From Bifidobacterium catenulatum subsp. kashiwanohense JCM 15439 = DSM 21854 (GTDB taxonomy: Bacteria; Actinomycetota; Actinomycetes; Actinomycetales; Bifidobacteriaceae), in NCBI RefSeq assembly GCF_001042615.1, contig NZ_AP012327.1, positions 248,001 to 312,000 on the forward strand: DNA of 64,000 nt. The letters run 5' to 3'. Positions 35,046-44,140 of this stretch are shown one piece after another. The notes beneath the pieces were generated by a model. It was given only the letters and a program-made list of their open reading frames with translations, was not told where the DNA came from and did not search any database. Numbering within the stretch: position 1 is the stretch's first letter; every line of letters starts with the position of its first letter. The translations under genes were made by a program, and so were the position numbers.

Positions 35046-37784
35046 ATGAGCACCACACTGGAAACACCGATTTCATCAATCGAAAGCAACCGCCGCAGGG
35101 TTGGCGCGCTGAAATCGCTTGGCGTGGTGTCCGTAGGCGACGCCCTGACCTACTATCCGTTCCGCGTAACCGACCCCGTTCCAGCACACGCACTGCACGA
35201 GGCGAAAATCGGGGAGAAAATGGCATTCGCCGCGCATGTGCTCGAAACGCGTGTTTTCCCCATGGCTCGTCGTGGCTTCCGTCTGATCGCAACAGTCACC
35301 GACGATGATTTCGCAGCCCGTCGCAACACCCCAAAATCGTTGGCGTCGCTGGTTTTCTTCTCATATCGCAAATCGTATGTCGACTGGGTGCAGCGCAAAT
35401 TGCACACGGGAGCGCTGCTGGTCGTCGCAGGCGAGCCAAGCGTGTATGACAATCGTTTGCAATTCACACATCCCGACCTGCTTACCATCAATCCCGTGCA
35501 ATCGCAGGCAGAAAGCGGGGAATGGAATGACGGTTTCGGCGATCCTGCAAATCCACCGCTTGGTAATCTGAAATACGATGCGCAAACGGTTGATGAAGCA
35601 TTGAAACGAGTCTGCCGTCCGCGACCGGTATATCATGCGAATTCCAGGATTTCCAGCGAACATATTCACGAATCGGTATTGAAATACATGGATGCGTTGC
35701 GTGGAAGCGAGTATTTGCCATCGCAAACGCCAAATAATTCCTCGGATAATATCGCACAAGAAGGGGAGTTTGACGCTCCTCAAGTAGATCGTGAAGTGCA
35801 GATTAAATCGTTGTCTGTTGCTATTCCCGACATTATTCCGGAAGATTTTCGTGAGCAATATGGGCTTATGCATCGCGCTGAAGCATTCATGGCGATTCAT
35901 GATCCGGTCGATCGCAAGAATTTCGACAACGCCCTGCAAACGTTGCGATACGAGGAAGCGCTGATCTGCCAGACCGCACTCGTCAAAGCACGCGACGCAT
36001 CACGCAAAAACAAGGCGACCGCATGTTCCGTAACGCGGTTGAAAGACGATTTCATTGCCTCACTGCCGTTTGCTCTGACGAGCGGCCAAAGGCAGGTTAT
36101 TGCCGATATTTCCGCCGATATGACGCGCGACTACCCCATGCAACGATTACTGCAGGGCGAGGTTGGATCCGGCAAAACCGTGGTCGCGGTCGCAGCCATG
36201 ATGCAGGCTGTGGGATCAGGCAGGCAGGCCGTGCTTGTAGCGCCAACGCAGGTTCTTGCCGAACAACATTATGCGAGCATTTCCAAAATGGTGGCGAAAT
36301 TGACGGATGCAGACGATAAAACAGCTTCTGAAATCCGGGAAAATACTGCGCCAACGAAAGCGTCAGCAATCCAACAAAATGGGGAATCCGCACAACAAAC
36401 TATCAACAATAATGCTGTGGATAAAGGTGCACAACTTGCCGATCTGCTTGACATAGCCGAAATTTCCAATGTGGATAACTCAAATAACGACAATTCGATT
36501 ACATTACGAAGTGAGCAATCGCATATTTCCGATGCACAAAAAGTGGGTATTCCAAGCAAAGGGAACGATATATTCGGCACAAAAGATGGGGAAATTCCCG
36601 TCTTTCTCCTTACGGGAGGCATGCGACTTGCCGAACGTCGCCGCGTACTCGCCGCAGCCGCATCAGGCATGCCCTGTATCGTCGTGGCGACGCACGCCGC
36701 ATTTTCCAAGAGTTTCCAGGCACCGAACCTCACACTGGCGGTAATCGACGAACAGCATCGCTTCGGTGTGGAGCAACGCGAATCGTTGAATTCCAAGGGG
36801 GCTACTGCGCCGCATCTGCTGGTCATGACGGCCACGCCGATTCCGCGCACCGCAGCCATGACCTGGTTCGGCGATCTTGATATTTCTGCGCTGACCGAAC
36901 TTCCTGGCGGCCGCAAGCCGATTCGCACATTCGTGGTGCCGGAAAGCAATGCGTCGCTGATGGGCGAAATGTTCGCCCTGATCCGTAAGCGCATTGATGC
37001 GGGGGAGCGCGCCTACGTGGTCTGCCCGCGTATCGACGACGATTCCGAGAATGCGGACGACGTGTTGGCGGAGTCGGCTGCTTCAAGCTCGAAAACCACG
37101 GGCTCGCCGGTTCCCGCCTTTGACGAAGCATACGATCTTGGTGAAGACGATGAACAGCGCGCGCAACGCCCCCCGTTGCATTCCGTCGCAGAAATCGTGG
37201 AGCGTCTGCAATCGTTGCCGCAATTCAAAGGCATTCGATTCGCAACATTGACCGGGCGCGACGATGACACCACAAAATCGCAGGTTATGGCTGATTTTGA
37301 AGCCGGCATAACGCCGATTCTAGTGGCGACCACGGTGATCGAAGTCGGCGTGGACGTTGCGAAAGCCAGTTGCATCGTGATCTTCGACGCGGATCGGTAC
37401 GGACTTTCGCAATTGCACCAGTTGCGAGGGCGCGTCGGCCGTGGCGGCACCGATTCGGGGGCTTTCCTGATTTCGCGTGCGCCTGCGGACAGTGACGCCG
37501 CCCGCCGTCTTGACGTGATTCAGGGCACGTTGGATGGTGCTGAAATCGCACAGGCCGATTTGGAATTCCGTGGAGCCGGCGACGTGCTCGGAGATGCGCA
37601 ATCCGGCGGAAAAACGGGATTGAAGCTGCTGCGCGTGGTCAAGGATATGAAGATCATCGAACAGGCACGGGCCGAGGCCACGCAGCTTGTTGCGGCCGAT
37701 CCCGATTTGCTTGGATTTGTGCAGTTGGCTGGAGCGGTATTGGATTTCACGCGCGGCAACGAAATGTTCCTGACCAGCAATTAG
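35046..37784 (+). CDS. recG: ATP-dependent DNA helicase RecG
   Basis: Rescues stalled forks and branch-migrates recombination intermediates. Wedge/OB domain is N-terminal; helicase motifs: GEVGSGKTVVA (about residue 371), IDEQHRFG (about 567), TATPIPRT (about 600), VATTVIEVGVD (about 760) and QLRGRVGRGG. At 912 residues it exceeds the usual ~690. The excess lies in three low-complexity insertions: about 190-270, about 428-518 (Asn/Ser-rich, between the first helicase motifs) and about 666-708 (acidic). The ATG at 35046 gives the conserved start. rsmD follows after about 60 bases. Confidence 0.93.
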   Translation: MSTTLETPISSIESNRRRVGALKSLGVVSVGDALTYYPFRVTDPVPAHALHEAKIGEKMAFAAHVLETRVFPMARRGFRLIATVTDDDFAARRNTPKSLASLVFFSYRKSYVDWVQRKLHTGALLVVAGEPSVYDNRLQFTHPDLLTINPVQSQAESGEWNDGFGDPANPPLGNLKYDAQTVDEALKRVCRPRPVYHANSRISSEHIHESVLKYMDALRGSEYLPSQTPNNSSDNIAQEGEFDAPQVDREVQIKSLSVAIPDIIPEDFREQYGLMHRAEAFMAIHDPVDRKNFDNALQTLRYEEALICQTALVKARDASRKNKATACSVTRLKDDFIASLPFALTSGQRQVIADISADMTRDYPMQRLLQGEVGSGKTVVAVAAMMQAVGSGRQAVLVAPTQVLAEQHYASISKMVAKLTDADDKTASEIRENTAPTKASAIQQNGESAQQTINNNAVDKGAQLADLLDIAEISNVDNSNNDNSITLRSEQSHISDAQKVGIPSKGNDIFGTKDGEIPVFLLTGGMRLAERRRVLAAAASGMPCIVVATHAAFSKSFQAPNLTLAVIDEQHRFGVEQRESLNSKGATAPHLLVMTATPIPRTAAMTWFGDLDISALTELPGGRKPIRTFVVPESNASLMGEMFALIRKRIDAGERAYVVCPRIDDDSENADDVLAESAASSSKTTGSPVPAFDEAYDLGEDDEQRAQRPPLHSVAEIVERLQSLPQFKGIRFATLTGRDDDTTKSQVMADFEAGITPILVATTVIEVGVDVAKASCIVIFDADRYGLSQLHQLRGRVGRGGTDSGAFLISRAPADSDAARRLDVIQGTLDGAEIAQADLEFRGAGDVLGDAQSGGKTGLKLLRVVKDMKIIEQARAEATQLVAADPDLLGFVQLAGAVLDFTRGNEMFLTSN

Positions 37785-37846
37785 TTTGGCACGCCTAAAA
37801 GAGCCGGGCGCGCCAAAATTAAGCCCGCCACGCTAAAGTAGTGCGT

Positions 37847-38449
37847 ATGCGCGTAATTTCAGGACGATTCAAAGGTGTGGCATTGACCACACCGAAGTCG
37901 GGTACCCGACCGACTACAGATCGCACCAAAGAGGCGATTTTCTCGCACCTTGATTCGTGGGGAGTGTTGGACGATGCCCGCGTGCTCGATTTGTTTGCAG
38001 GAACCGGCGCTTTGGGCATCGAAGCATTGAGCCGTGGCGCGCGAGAGCTGGTAGCGGTGGAATCCTCCGCTCCGGCGGCCGCATTGATCGCGCAGACGCT
38101 GACCGCGTTGAAGCATAACCGTTCGTGGGAACATGGCATGAGCGCCCGCGTGGTGAAGGCCCGCGCGGAAAAATACGCGGCTTCGGCTTCGGCCGTTGAA
38201 CCGTTCGACATGGTGTTCATCGACCCGCCGTACGCCTTCGAAACGAATGATTGCAACCAGCTGCTCGCCGATCTTGCCAGCCGTGGACTGACCTCCAGCA
38301 ACACGGTGATCATGCTGGAACGATCTACCCGTTCCGAAGCTCCCACGGCCCCCGCAAACTGGGAAATCACCGATCGGCGCGACTATGGCGAAACCGCCGT
38401 CTACTACATTGAACCCAGCGAGCCAATCTCCGATAACGATCAGCAATAA
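37847..38449 (+). CDS. rsmD: 16S rRNA (guanine(966)-N(2))-methyltransferase
   Basis: Methylates G966 of 16S rRNA. The 200-residue protein has the family N-terminus (MRVISGRFKGVAL), RPTTDRTKEAIFSHL, SAM motif DLFAGTGALGIEAL (about residue 48) and catalytic IDPPYAFE (about 125). An in-frame GTG two codons earlier (37841) is possible. It follows recG, a common actinobacterial order. Confidence 0.95.
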   Translation: MRVISGRFKGVALTTPKSGTRPTTDRTKEAIFSHLDSWGVLDDARVLDLFAGTGALGIEALSRGARELVAVESSAPAAALIAQTLTALKHNRSWEHGMSARVVKARAEKYAASASAVEPFDMVFIDPPYAFETNDCNQLLADLASRGLTSSNTVIMLERSTRSEAPTAPANWEITDRRDYGETAVYYIEPSEPISDNDQQ

Positions 38450-38471
38450 TCGCAAAAAACTTGCGATTATT
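38445..38471. terminator. Hairpin between rsmD and trmD
   Basis: Perfect 11-bp stem, AATAATCGCAA (38445-38455) / TTGCGATTATT (38461-38471), loop AAAAC, between converging genes. It overlaps the rsmD stop. Confidence 0.7.
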
Positions 38472-38496
38472 CCGCGTAAAAACAAGCGTTTGAAAG

Positions 38497-39426
38497 CTAG
38501 CGTTTGCGCGGGTGAGCGGCGGAAACCTCCCAACCGAGCGCCATCAGCGTCTTGCGATCGGCTTTGTCGAGTTTGGTGCAATCCAGCGCTTCGATCAGAT
38601 CCGGACGCAACTCGTCGGTTTTCTGGAGCGCCTCATCACGGCGGAAACGATCCACTTTCGCATGATTGCCGGAAAGCAACACGTCCGGAACCTTGATGCC
38701 ACGCCATTCGGCAGGCTTCGTGTACTGGCGATGTTCCAACAGCGCGTTCTCGCCCGTATACGATTCCTCAACAATCGATTCTGCATTGCCCATAAAACCG
38801 GGCAGCAGTCGCGTAATTGCCTCCAACATGACCGAAACCGCGACCTCACCGCCGTTCAACACATAATCGCCGATCGAATATTCACGCACGTCAATGCCTT
38901 GCGCGCGGTAATACTGCGGAATACGCGCGTCATACCCCTCGTAACGGCCGCAGCCGAACAGCAGATGATCGGCATGACTCAATTCCGTCGCATCCTGTTG
39001 TGTGAACAGTGGGGCGGAAGGATTCGGGAAAATCAGCACAGGACCTGCGGACGATTGTGCAGTGTCAGTTTTTCCGGAATTGCCGGATTCTGCGGGAACT
39101 GCAACAGTTGCAGAATTGCCAGAATCGCAAGTATCGCAGGAATCTGCGGAATCCTCCATATTTTCCATATTTTTCGTATTTTCGATTGTAGCCGGCTGAA
39201 GCTGCAGCAGCTCGTCAAGGCATTCGCTCCACACCTCTGGCTTCATCACCATGCCCGCGCCTCCGCCGACAGGAGTGTCATCGACGGAATGGTGCACGTC
39301 GTGCGTCCAGTCGCGCAGATTGTGCGCGGTCACTTCCACAAGACCTTTCGTCTGCGCTTTGCCGAGCAGACTGAGGTTCAGCACTTCGAAATATTCCGGG
39401 AAAACAGACACGATATCGATCTTCAT
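38497..39426 (-). CDS. trmD: tRNA (guanine(37)-N(1))-methyltransferase
   Basis: Makes m1G37 in tRNAs, preventing +1 frameshifts. The ATG at 39426 gives 309 residues starting MKIDIVSVFPEYF. SPOUT features: DDTPVGGGAGMVMKPEVW (about residue 49), CGRYEGYDARIP (about 160) and the knot YSIGDYVLNGGE (about 183). An Asp/Ser/Thr-rich insertion of about 50 residues (about 77-128) interrupts the domain and is absent from most TrmD proteins. Last gene of the rpsP operon. Confidence 0.94.
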   Translation of the reverse strand: MKIDIVSVFPEYFEVLNLSLLGKAQTKGLVEVTAHNLRDWTHDVHHSVDDTPVGGGAGMVMKPEVWSECLDELLQLQPATIENTKNMENMEDSADSCDTCDSGNSATVAVPAESGNSGKTDTAQSSAGPVLIFPNPSAPLFTQQDATELSHADHLLFGCGRYEGYDARIPQYYRAQGIDVREYSIGDYVLNGGEVAVSVMLEAITRLLPGFMGNAESIVEESYTGENALLEHRQYTKPAEWRGIKVPDVLLSGNHAKVDRFRRDEALQKTDELRPDLIEALDCTKLDKADRKTLMALGWEVSAAHPRKR

Positions 39427-39527
39427 AATGTTCAGAATACCGGGATGTCTGCCAAGTGACGGAAAACGTAAAGGTGGGCACTGGAAATCCAATGCCCACC
39501 TTGAGATAGATATGTGATCGCAAACGA

Positions 39528-40115
39528 TCACAGACCCGGAATAAGTCCTCCGGGCGGATCGAGGGTCAGATAGCCCTCTTCGAGGTCGATGTCCGGCACG
39601 AGCTCATCCACAAACGGCACAAGCGCGCTGTTCTCAACCACAACGCCGTCGGCATCCTTCACCGGATTGGCGAGACGAATCTTCAGCAGCCATTGGGCCA
39701 CTTCTATCACGTCAACGACTTTGCCGACCACCACGCCCGGTTCGAGACCAAGCATATTGTTTTCGGCTAGTCGCACCTCAAGGCCGATGAGGTCTTTCGG
39801 ATACCACTCGTCGGCTTCAAGCATGTCTTCCGGATCGTCCGCCTCGCCATACAGCACAATGCCGTTGGCCGCTTCGGACTGGTCGCGGTTGTCAATGCCC
39901 TCGAACTTGACGATCCAACGGTTTTTGAAGGTACGGGAGTTCTCCACCACATACTCTTCTTCGCCGTCTTTCGTGTACAACACAGCACCGGGAGCGAACC
40001 GGTATTCCGGTTCGTCCGTAAAGATTTGCACGGTGACTTCACCTTTGAGTCCCTGCGCACGCCCGATACGACAGACCCTCAGCAGCTCGGGCTGTTGAGG
40101 GTCGTCAGAATGCAT
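39528..40115 (-). CDS. rimM: Ribosome maturation factor RimM
   Basis: Assists 30S maturation and binds S19. The 195-residue protein has the RimM N-terminal domain (LLRVCRIGRAQGLKGEVTVQ; FKNRWIVKFEGIDNRDQSEA) and a C-terminal PRC barrel. The ATG at 40115 is adopted; an in-frame GTG at 40127 is an alternative. Lies between the KH gene and trmD. Confidence 0.93.
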   Translation of the reverse strand: MHSDDPQQPELLRVCRIGRAQGLKGEVTVQIFTDEPEYRFAPGAVLYTKDGEEEYVVENSRTFKNRWIVKFEGIDNRDQSEAANGIVLYGEADDPEDMLEADEWYPKDLIGLEVRLAENNMLGLEPGVVVGKVVDVIEVAQWLLKIRLANPVKDADGVVVENSALVPFVDELVPDIDLEEGYLTLDPPGGLIPGL

Positions 40116-40136
40116 ATCACGCACCACGCTAGGATC

Positions 40137-40376
40137 TCACCTGCGCACGTCCATGATGTCGACGCGCACCTTGTGGTCGGCCAGTGCCTGCACCACGGTG
40201 CGAATCGCATTTGCCGTGCGTCCGCTGCGTCCGATGACGCGACCGATGTCTTCCGGGTTGACGCGCACGCGAATGAGTTCGCCACGCGCGTTCTCATGGG
40301 ACTTCACTGAAACATCGTCGGGAAAATCGACGATGTTCTTAATCAGATGTTCCACAGCCTGGGCGAGCATGATCAC
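40137..40376 (-). CDS. KH-domain RNA-binding protein (KhpA/YlqC-like)
   Basis: A 79-residue single KH domain with the GxxG loop ([16 protein letters not shown], about residues 45-60). It binds RNA, in other bacteria with KhpB. The GTG at 40376 overlaps the rpsP stop (GTGA); an ATG two codons in (40370) is also possible. Typical place between rpsP and rimM. Confidence 0.9.
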   Translation of the reverse strand: MIMLAQAVEHLIKNIVDFPDDVSVKSHENARGELIRVRVNPEDIGRVIGRSGRTANAIRTVVQALADHKVRVDIMDVRR

Positions 40377-40822
40377 TCAGCTTCCGCAGCCGGCTCTTCA
40401 GCCGGAGCTTCCTCGGTAGCGGCGGCTTCGGCTTCAGCCTTGGCCTTGGCGTCAGCTTCGGACTTTGCAGCCTTCAGCTTCTGAGCCTGGGACTCAACGG
40501 CCTCAACGCGAGCGGCGGCATCCGGACCGGCCTCAACGGTCTTCAGGGTGCCTTCAGCGCCTTCAAGGCCCTTGAACTTCTGCCAGTCGCCGGTGATCTT
40601 CAGCAGGTTCAGCACCTGTTCGGTCGGCTGGGCGCCGACGCCGAGCCAGTACTGAGCACGCTCGGAATCGATGACGATGGTCGAAGGCTGGGTGTTCGGG
40701 TTGTAGGTACCGATTTCTTCGATGGCGCGGCCATCACGCTTGGTACGAGAATCCATGATCACCACGCGGTAGAACGCGTAGAACTTCTTACCCATGCGCT
40801 TCAGGCGAATCTTGGTTGCCAA
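40373..40822 (-). CDS. rpsP: 30S ribosomal protein S16
   Basis: Small-subunit protein, 149 residues. The start is read as TTG at 40822: AAGGAG lies seven bases upstream and the protein then begins [20 protein letters not shown], as in all S16; no ATG or GTG fits, and the first in-frame ATG is inside the conserved block. The last 60 residues form an Ala/Lys/Glu-rich tail beyond the bacterial core of about 85. First gene of rpsP-KH-rimM-trmD. Confidence 0.95.
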   Translation of the reverse strand: MATKIRLKRMGKKFYAFYRVVIMDSRTKRDGRAIEEIGTYNPNTQPSTIVIDSERAQYWLGVGAQPTEQVLNLLKITGDWQKFKGLEGAEGTLKTVEAGPDAAARVEAVESQAQKLKAAKSEADAKAKAEAEAAATEEAPAEEPAAEAE

Positions 40823-40948
40823 AATGGCTCTCCTTGTATAACTAGGGGTGTGCGTTTCGTTTTCTGTGTGGGGCACGGAATCCGAAACCCACGTGTTCCT
40901 CACGTCACGCGATAGTTAGAGGGCCTCGCGCGCGCGAATAACTTAACG

Positions 40949-40954
40949 ATTATA
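40949..40954 (-). promoter_or_regulatory. Probable rpsP -10 box
   Basis: TATAAT on the minus strand, about 130 bases before rpsP. The -35 is weak. The 428-base gap 40823-41250 also holds the two-unit 51-bp repeat and no gene. Confidence 0.45.
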
Positions 40955-41037
40955 ACCGTGGGGTACGGACGGATGGGTCTTAGAATGTTTTCCGCTCTAC
41001 GCGACTTTCCGAATCCATGCAAAACCGGGAAGTCGTT

Positions 41038-41112
41038 TGTCTGATTCTGCGGAAACGGTCAATTATGCGGCGAATATGATGCTTTGAATGACCGAATCGG
41101 CAGAATCGGACA
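41038..41112. repeat. Two-unit 51-bp palindromic repeat
   Basis: Palindromes start at 41038 and 41089, exactly 51 bases apart, and match those of the array at 28934 (arms TGTC.GATTC and GAA.CGG.CA). A half-site TTGCCAGAATCGGACA also lies near 46960, in front of cysS. Confidence 0.85.
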
Positions 41113-41250
41113 TTTGCTGGCATTCGTGAGATGTTTGCGTGGGTCTACATGGCGGAATCGTCGGAATCAGGCAGGCTGGCTACACTTGGAGGTTCCGAGT
41201 TTGCGTATGTCCGTTCGGAGTGAACGGTTTGCATAGGGGGAGTTGCCTGA

Positions 41251-42285
41251 ATGATTATCGCGCTTTGGATTGCGTTGATTATTTGCGTTGTATGGATTGC
41301 GCTTGGCGAGATGCCGGCTGGTTGGGATGGTCGTTTGCCGCTGCCGTATTTGATTGCGTTGATTCCGTTGCTGTGGATTCCGACGCTTGTGATTGCCGTC
41401 GCCGGTTTCGCGTTGCATGAGCCGGCTCTCGGGGGAGTCGCTGCGGCGGTCTGTCTTGCGTCGCTGCTGCGCAAAATCGCATATTGGATGGAAAATCTCA
41501 ATTCTCCCAATACTGCGCAGAGGGTCGCCGAAAAACTTGCGGAAAAGCGTGAAACATCTCGTGAAACAGGTGATGAAGCTGTTGCGGAATCCGCGAAACA
41601 TGGCCGTTTCCGTGTGATGACACTCAACTGCAGATTCGGTCGCGCCAACGCTGCGGCAATCGTCAGTGCGGTCAAAAAACATGATATTGCAGTACTTGCA
41701 TTGCAGGAATTGACAGACGATCTGGTTGCGCAATTGGACGCTTCGGGATTGTCTGATTTGCTTCCGTATCGTCAGTTGGGGGAGAATAAGGGAACGGATA
41801 ATGGCGGATTCAACGGTGTGTGGATTCGTATTGAACCAAGCGACATGTCTCCGGTCACTGCGGTGATTCCCGCGGCCGACGTGCCGGGCGTGTGCTTCCC
41901 GATCGATTCGATGCGCGGCATCACGTTTGTTTCGGCACATCCGAAGTCGCCGATGCGCGGATGCAAGGAATGGTCTGCCGGCATCATCGGTTTGGGGGAA
42001 TTGGCGACCACGCAGAAGCAGGGCGACATTACCGTTGTGTTGGGTGATTTGAACTCCGGTACCGATCATCCAAGCTTTCGCAAGCTGCTGAATGCGGGAT
42101 TCAAGGATGCTGCCTTGTGCGAGGCGAAGGGCCGTCATGCCACGTTCCCAGCATGGCTGCCGTGGCCGCGCATCATTCTCGACCATGTGCTTTTCACCAA
42201 GGGATTGGACGCTTCCGACGTGAGTTCGTTCTGCGTTGAAGGCAGCGATCATCTTGCGCTTGTTGCCACGCTGACGTTGAAGTAG
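41251..42285 (+). CDS. Membrane endonuclease/exonuclease/phosphatase-family protein
   Basis: A 344-residue protein with three N-terminal membrane segments (to about residue 75) and a C-terminal EEP domain (about 125-342). The catalytic set is visible: MTLNCRFGRAN (Asn, start of domain), LALQELTDD (metal-binding Glu, about 154), VLGDLNSGTDHPSF (about 268) and EGSDHLALVA (His, about 332). GGGGAG precedes the ATG. Secretion-side activity on DNA, lipids or phosphoesters is open. Confidence 0.85.
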   Translation: MIIALWIALIICVVWIALGEMPAGWDGRLPLPYLIALIPLLWIPTLVIAVAGFALHEPALGGVAAAVCLASLLRKIAYWMENLNSPNTAQRVAEKLAEKRETSRETGDEAVAESAKHGRFRVMTLNCRFGRANAAAIVSAVKKHDIAVLALQELTDDLVAQLDASGLSDLLPYRQLGENKGTDNGGFNGVWIRIEPSDMSPVTAVIPAADVPGVCFPIDSMRGITFVSAHPKSPMRGCKEWSAGIIGLGELATTQKQGDITVVLGDLNSGTDHPSFRKLLNAGFKDAALCEAKGRHATFPAWLPWPRIILDHVLFTKGLDASDVSSFCVEGSDHLALVATLTLK

Positions 42286-42336
42286 TTGATGGCGATTATG
42301 CGGTAGTCGATTCATCTGAAAACAACTGATTGGAGT

Positions 42337-42385
42337 ACGTAAAAAGGGGATGTGATTCGTATTGAATCACATCCCCTTTTTACGT
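42337..42385. terminator. Bidirectional terminator
   Basis: A perfect 22-bp stem (42337-42358 with 42364-42385), loop of 5, with A- and T-runs inside the arms. Serves the EEP gene and ffh. Confidence 0.92.
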
Positions 42386-42407
42386 TACTGTTTTCGCGTC
42401 GCTTGCT

Positions 42408-44057
42408 TTAGTGCAGCAAGCCAGACAATCCGCCACCAAAGTTCGGTGGCAGCTCACCGGCATCGCCCATCATGTCTTGCAATCCGGCAGGAAGTGCAGG
42501 ATTCTGCGGCTTCTTGGCAAAAGCGGAACCGCCGGACGACTTACCGTTGGAGTTCTTGCCGGCAAGCTTGTCGCGCAATGCTTTCTCTTCAGCCTCGCGC
42601 TTCATCGGATTGCCGGACTTACCGCCTTTCTTCTTGCCCTTCTTGCCTTTACCCTTGCCTTTGCCGCCGCCCATGGCAGGGCCGCCAAAGCCAGGCATGC
42701 CAGCGCCAGCCTTGTTGCTCATACGCTTCATCATCTTCGCAGCCTGCTCGAAACGCTGCAGCAGCGCGTTTACCTGCGAAACGGTCACGCCGGAACCGTA
42801 AGCGATACGAGCTCGACGAGAACCGTCAATAATCGAAGGGTCACGACGTTCCGCAGGAGTCATCGAACGAATGATGGCCTCAGTACGATCGATTTCCCTC
42901 TCATCGAACTGCTCAAGTTCTTTACGATGCGCGGCCATACCCGGAATCATGCCAAGCAGATTCTTCATCGGACCAAGCTTGCGCACCTGCTGCAGCTGAT
43001 CGAGGAAATCATCCAAACCAAAGGAACCATCGGAAATCTTGATGGCGGCCTTACGAGCTTCTTCCTCGTCGAACTGCTTCTGCGCCTGCTCGATCAGGGT
43101 AAGAATATCGCCCATATCGAGAATGCGAGAAGCCATACGATCCGGGTGGAAAACCTCGAAATCCTTCAGGCCTTCGCCAGTGGAAGCGAACAGAATCGGC
43201 TTGCCGGTAACGGAGGCGACCGAAAGCGCGGCACCACCACGGGCGTCGCCATCAAGCTTCGAAAGCACCACGCCGGTGAAGTCCACGCCCTCATCGAACG
43301 CCTTCGCCGTCTGCACGGCATCCTGACCGATCATCGCGTCGATCACGAACAGGATTTCGTTCGGCTGCACGGCGTCGCGAATATCGCGAGCCTGCTTCAT
43401 CAGCTCTTCGTCAACGCCGAGACGGCCTGCGGTATCAATGATGACCGTGTCGTACAGCTTCTGTTTGGCCAGCGCAACAGCGTCACGCGCCACCTTCACC
43501 GGATCGCCGGTGGTCAGACCCGGGGAAGCAACGGCTTCGCCACCATCGGACTGCACACCCTTTTCCGGAGCGTACACGGGCACGCCTGCACGTTCGCCAA
43601 CCACCTGCAGCTGCGTCACTGCGTTCGGACGCTGCAAATCGGCCGCGACCAACAGCGGAGTGTGGCCGGAATCCTTCAGCCAGTAGCCGAGTTTGCCTGC
43701 GAGGGTGGTTTTACCAGCACCCTGAAGACCGGCAAGCATGATGATGGTCGGCGGATTCTTCGCAAAATTCAGCGGGCGGTCAACACCAGCGCCAAGCACG
43801 GCCGTCAACTCTTCGTTGACGATCTTCACGACCTGCTGGGCCGGATTCAGTGCCTGGGAAACCTCGGTGCCGAGCGCACGCTCGCGGATTCGACCGGTGA
43901 AGGAACGCACCACGTCGAGCGCCACATCGGCGTCGAGCAGCGCGCGGCGGATTTCGCGGATTGTACCATCGATATCAGCCTCGGAAAGCTTGCCTTTGCT
44001 CTTCAGATGCTTGAACGCATTCGAGAGCCTATCTGTCAAAGAACTAAATGCTGCCAT
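42408..44057 (-). CDS. ffh: Signal recognition particle protein
   Basis: GTPase that targets nascent membrane proteins to FtsY; 549 residues. N domain from MAAFSSLTDRLSNAF; GTPase motifs LQGAGKTTLAGKLG (about residue 108), DTAGRLG (about 200), SKLDGDARGG (about 260); Met-rich M domain to about 450. The C-terminus has a Gly/Lys run and a further ~40 residues. The ATG at 44057 is chosen by the conserved N-terminus. Confidence 0.96.
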   Translation of the reverse strand: MAAFSSLTDRLSNAFKHLKSKGKLSEADIDGTIREIRRALLDADVALDVVRSFTGRIRERALGTEVSQALNPAQQVVKIVNEELTAVLGAGVDRPLNFAKNPPTIIMLAGLQGAGKTTLAGKLGYWLKDSGHTPLLVAADLQRPNAVTQLQVVGERAGVPVYAPEKGVQSDGGEAVASPGLTTGDPVKVARDAVALAKQKLYDTVIIDTAGRLGVDEELMKQARDIRDAVQPNEILFVIDAMIGQDAVQTAKAFDEGVDFTGVVLSKLDGDARGGAALSVASVTGKPILFASTGEGLKDFEVFHPDRMASRILDMGDILTLIEQAQKQFDEEEARKAAIKISDGSFGLDDFLDQLQQVRKLGPMKNLLGMIPGMAAHRKELEQFDEREIDRTEAIIRSMTPAERRDPSIIDGSRRARIAYGSGVTVSQVNALLQRFEQAAKMMKRMSNKAGAGMPGFGGPAMGGGKGKGKGKKGKKKGGKSGNPMKREAEEKALRDKLAGKNSNGKSSGGSAFAKKPQNPALPAGLQDMMGDAGELPPNFGGGLSGLLH

Positions 44058-44124
44058 AATGTTCCTCAGTCTAGCCGTCCCGCGGGAAATTTCGCATCGG
44101 CGTTCGGGTTGCCAATAGTGTAGA

Positions 44125-44140
44125 CTTGCATATATGCAAG
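44125..44140. promoter_or_regulatory. 16-bp palindrome over the start of the XRE gene
   Basis: CTTGCATATATGCAAG is a perfect palindrome that includes the ATG at 44134. TTGCCA lies at 44109-44114. A repressor bound here would block its own gene's expression. Confidence 0.7.

Noticed and set aside
34644..35089. Minus-strand repeat-rich small frames over the 53-bp array
   Set aside because: They only translate the DNA repeat (THWNN-type words); the period of 53 is not a multiple of three, so the peptide repeat shifts frame.
42411..44123. Plus-strand frame of 570 codons opposite ffh
   Set aside because: Shadow of ffh, which has full SRP motifs.
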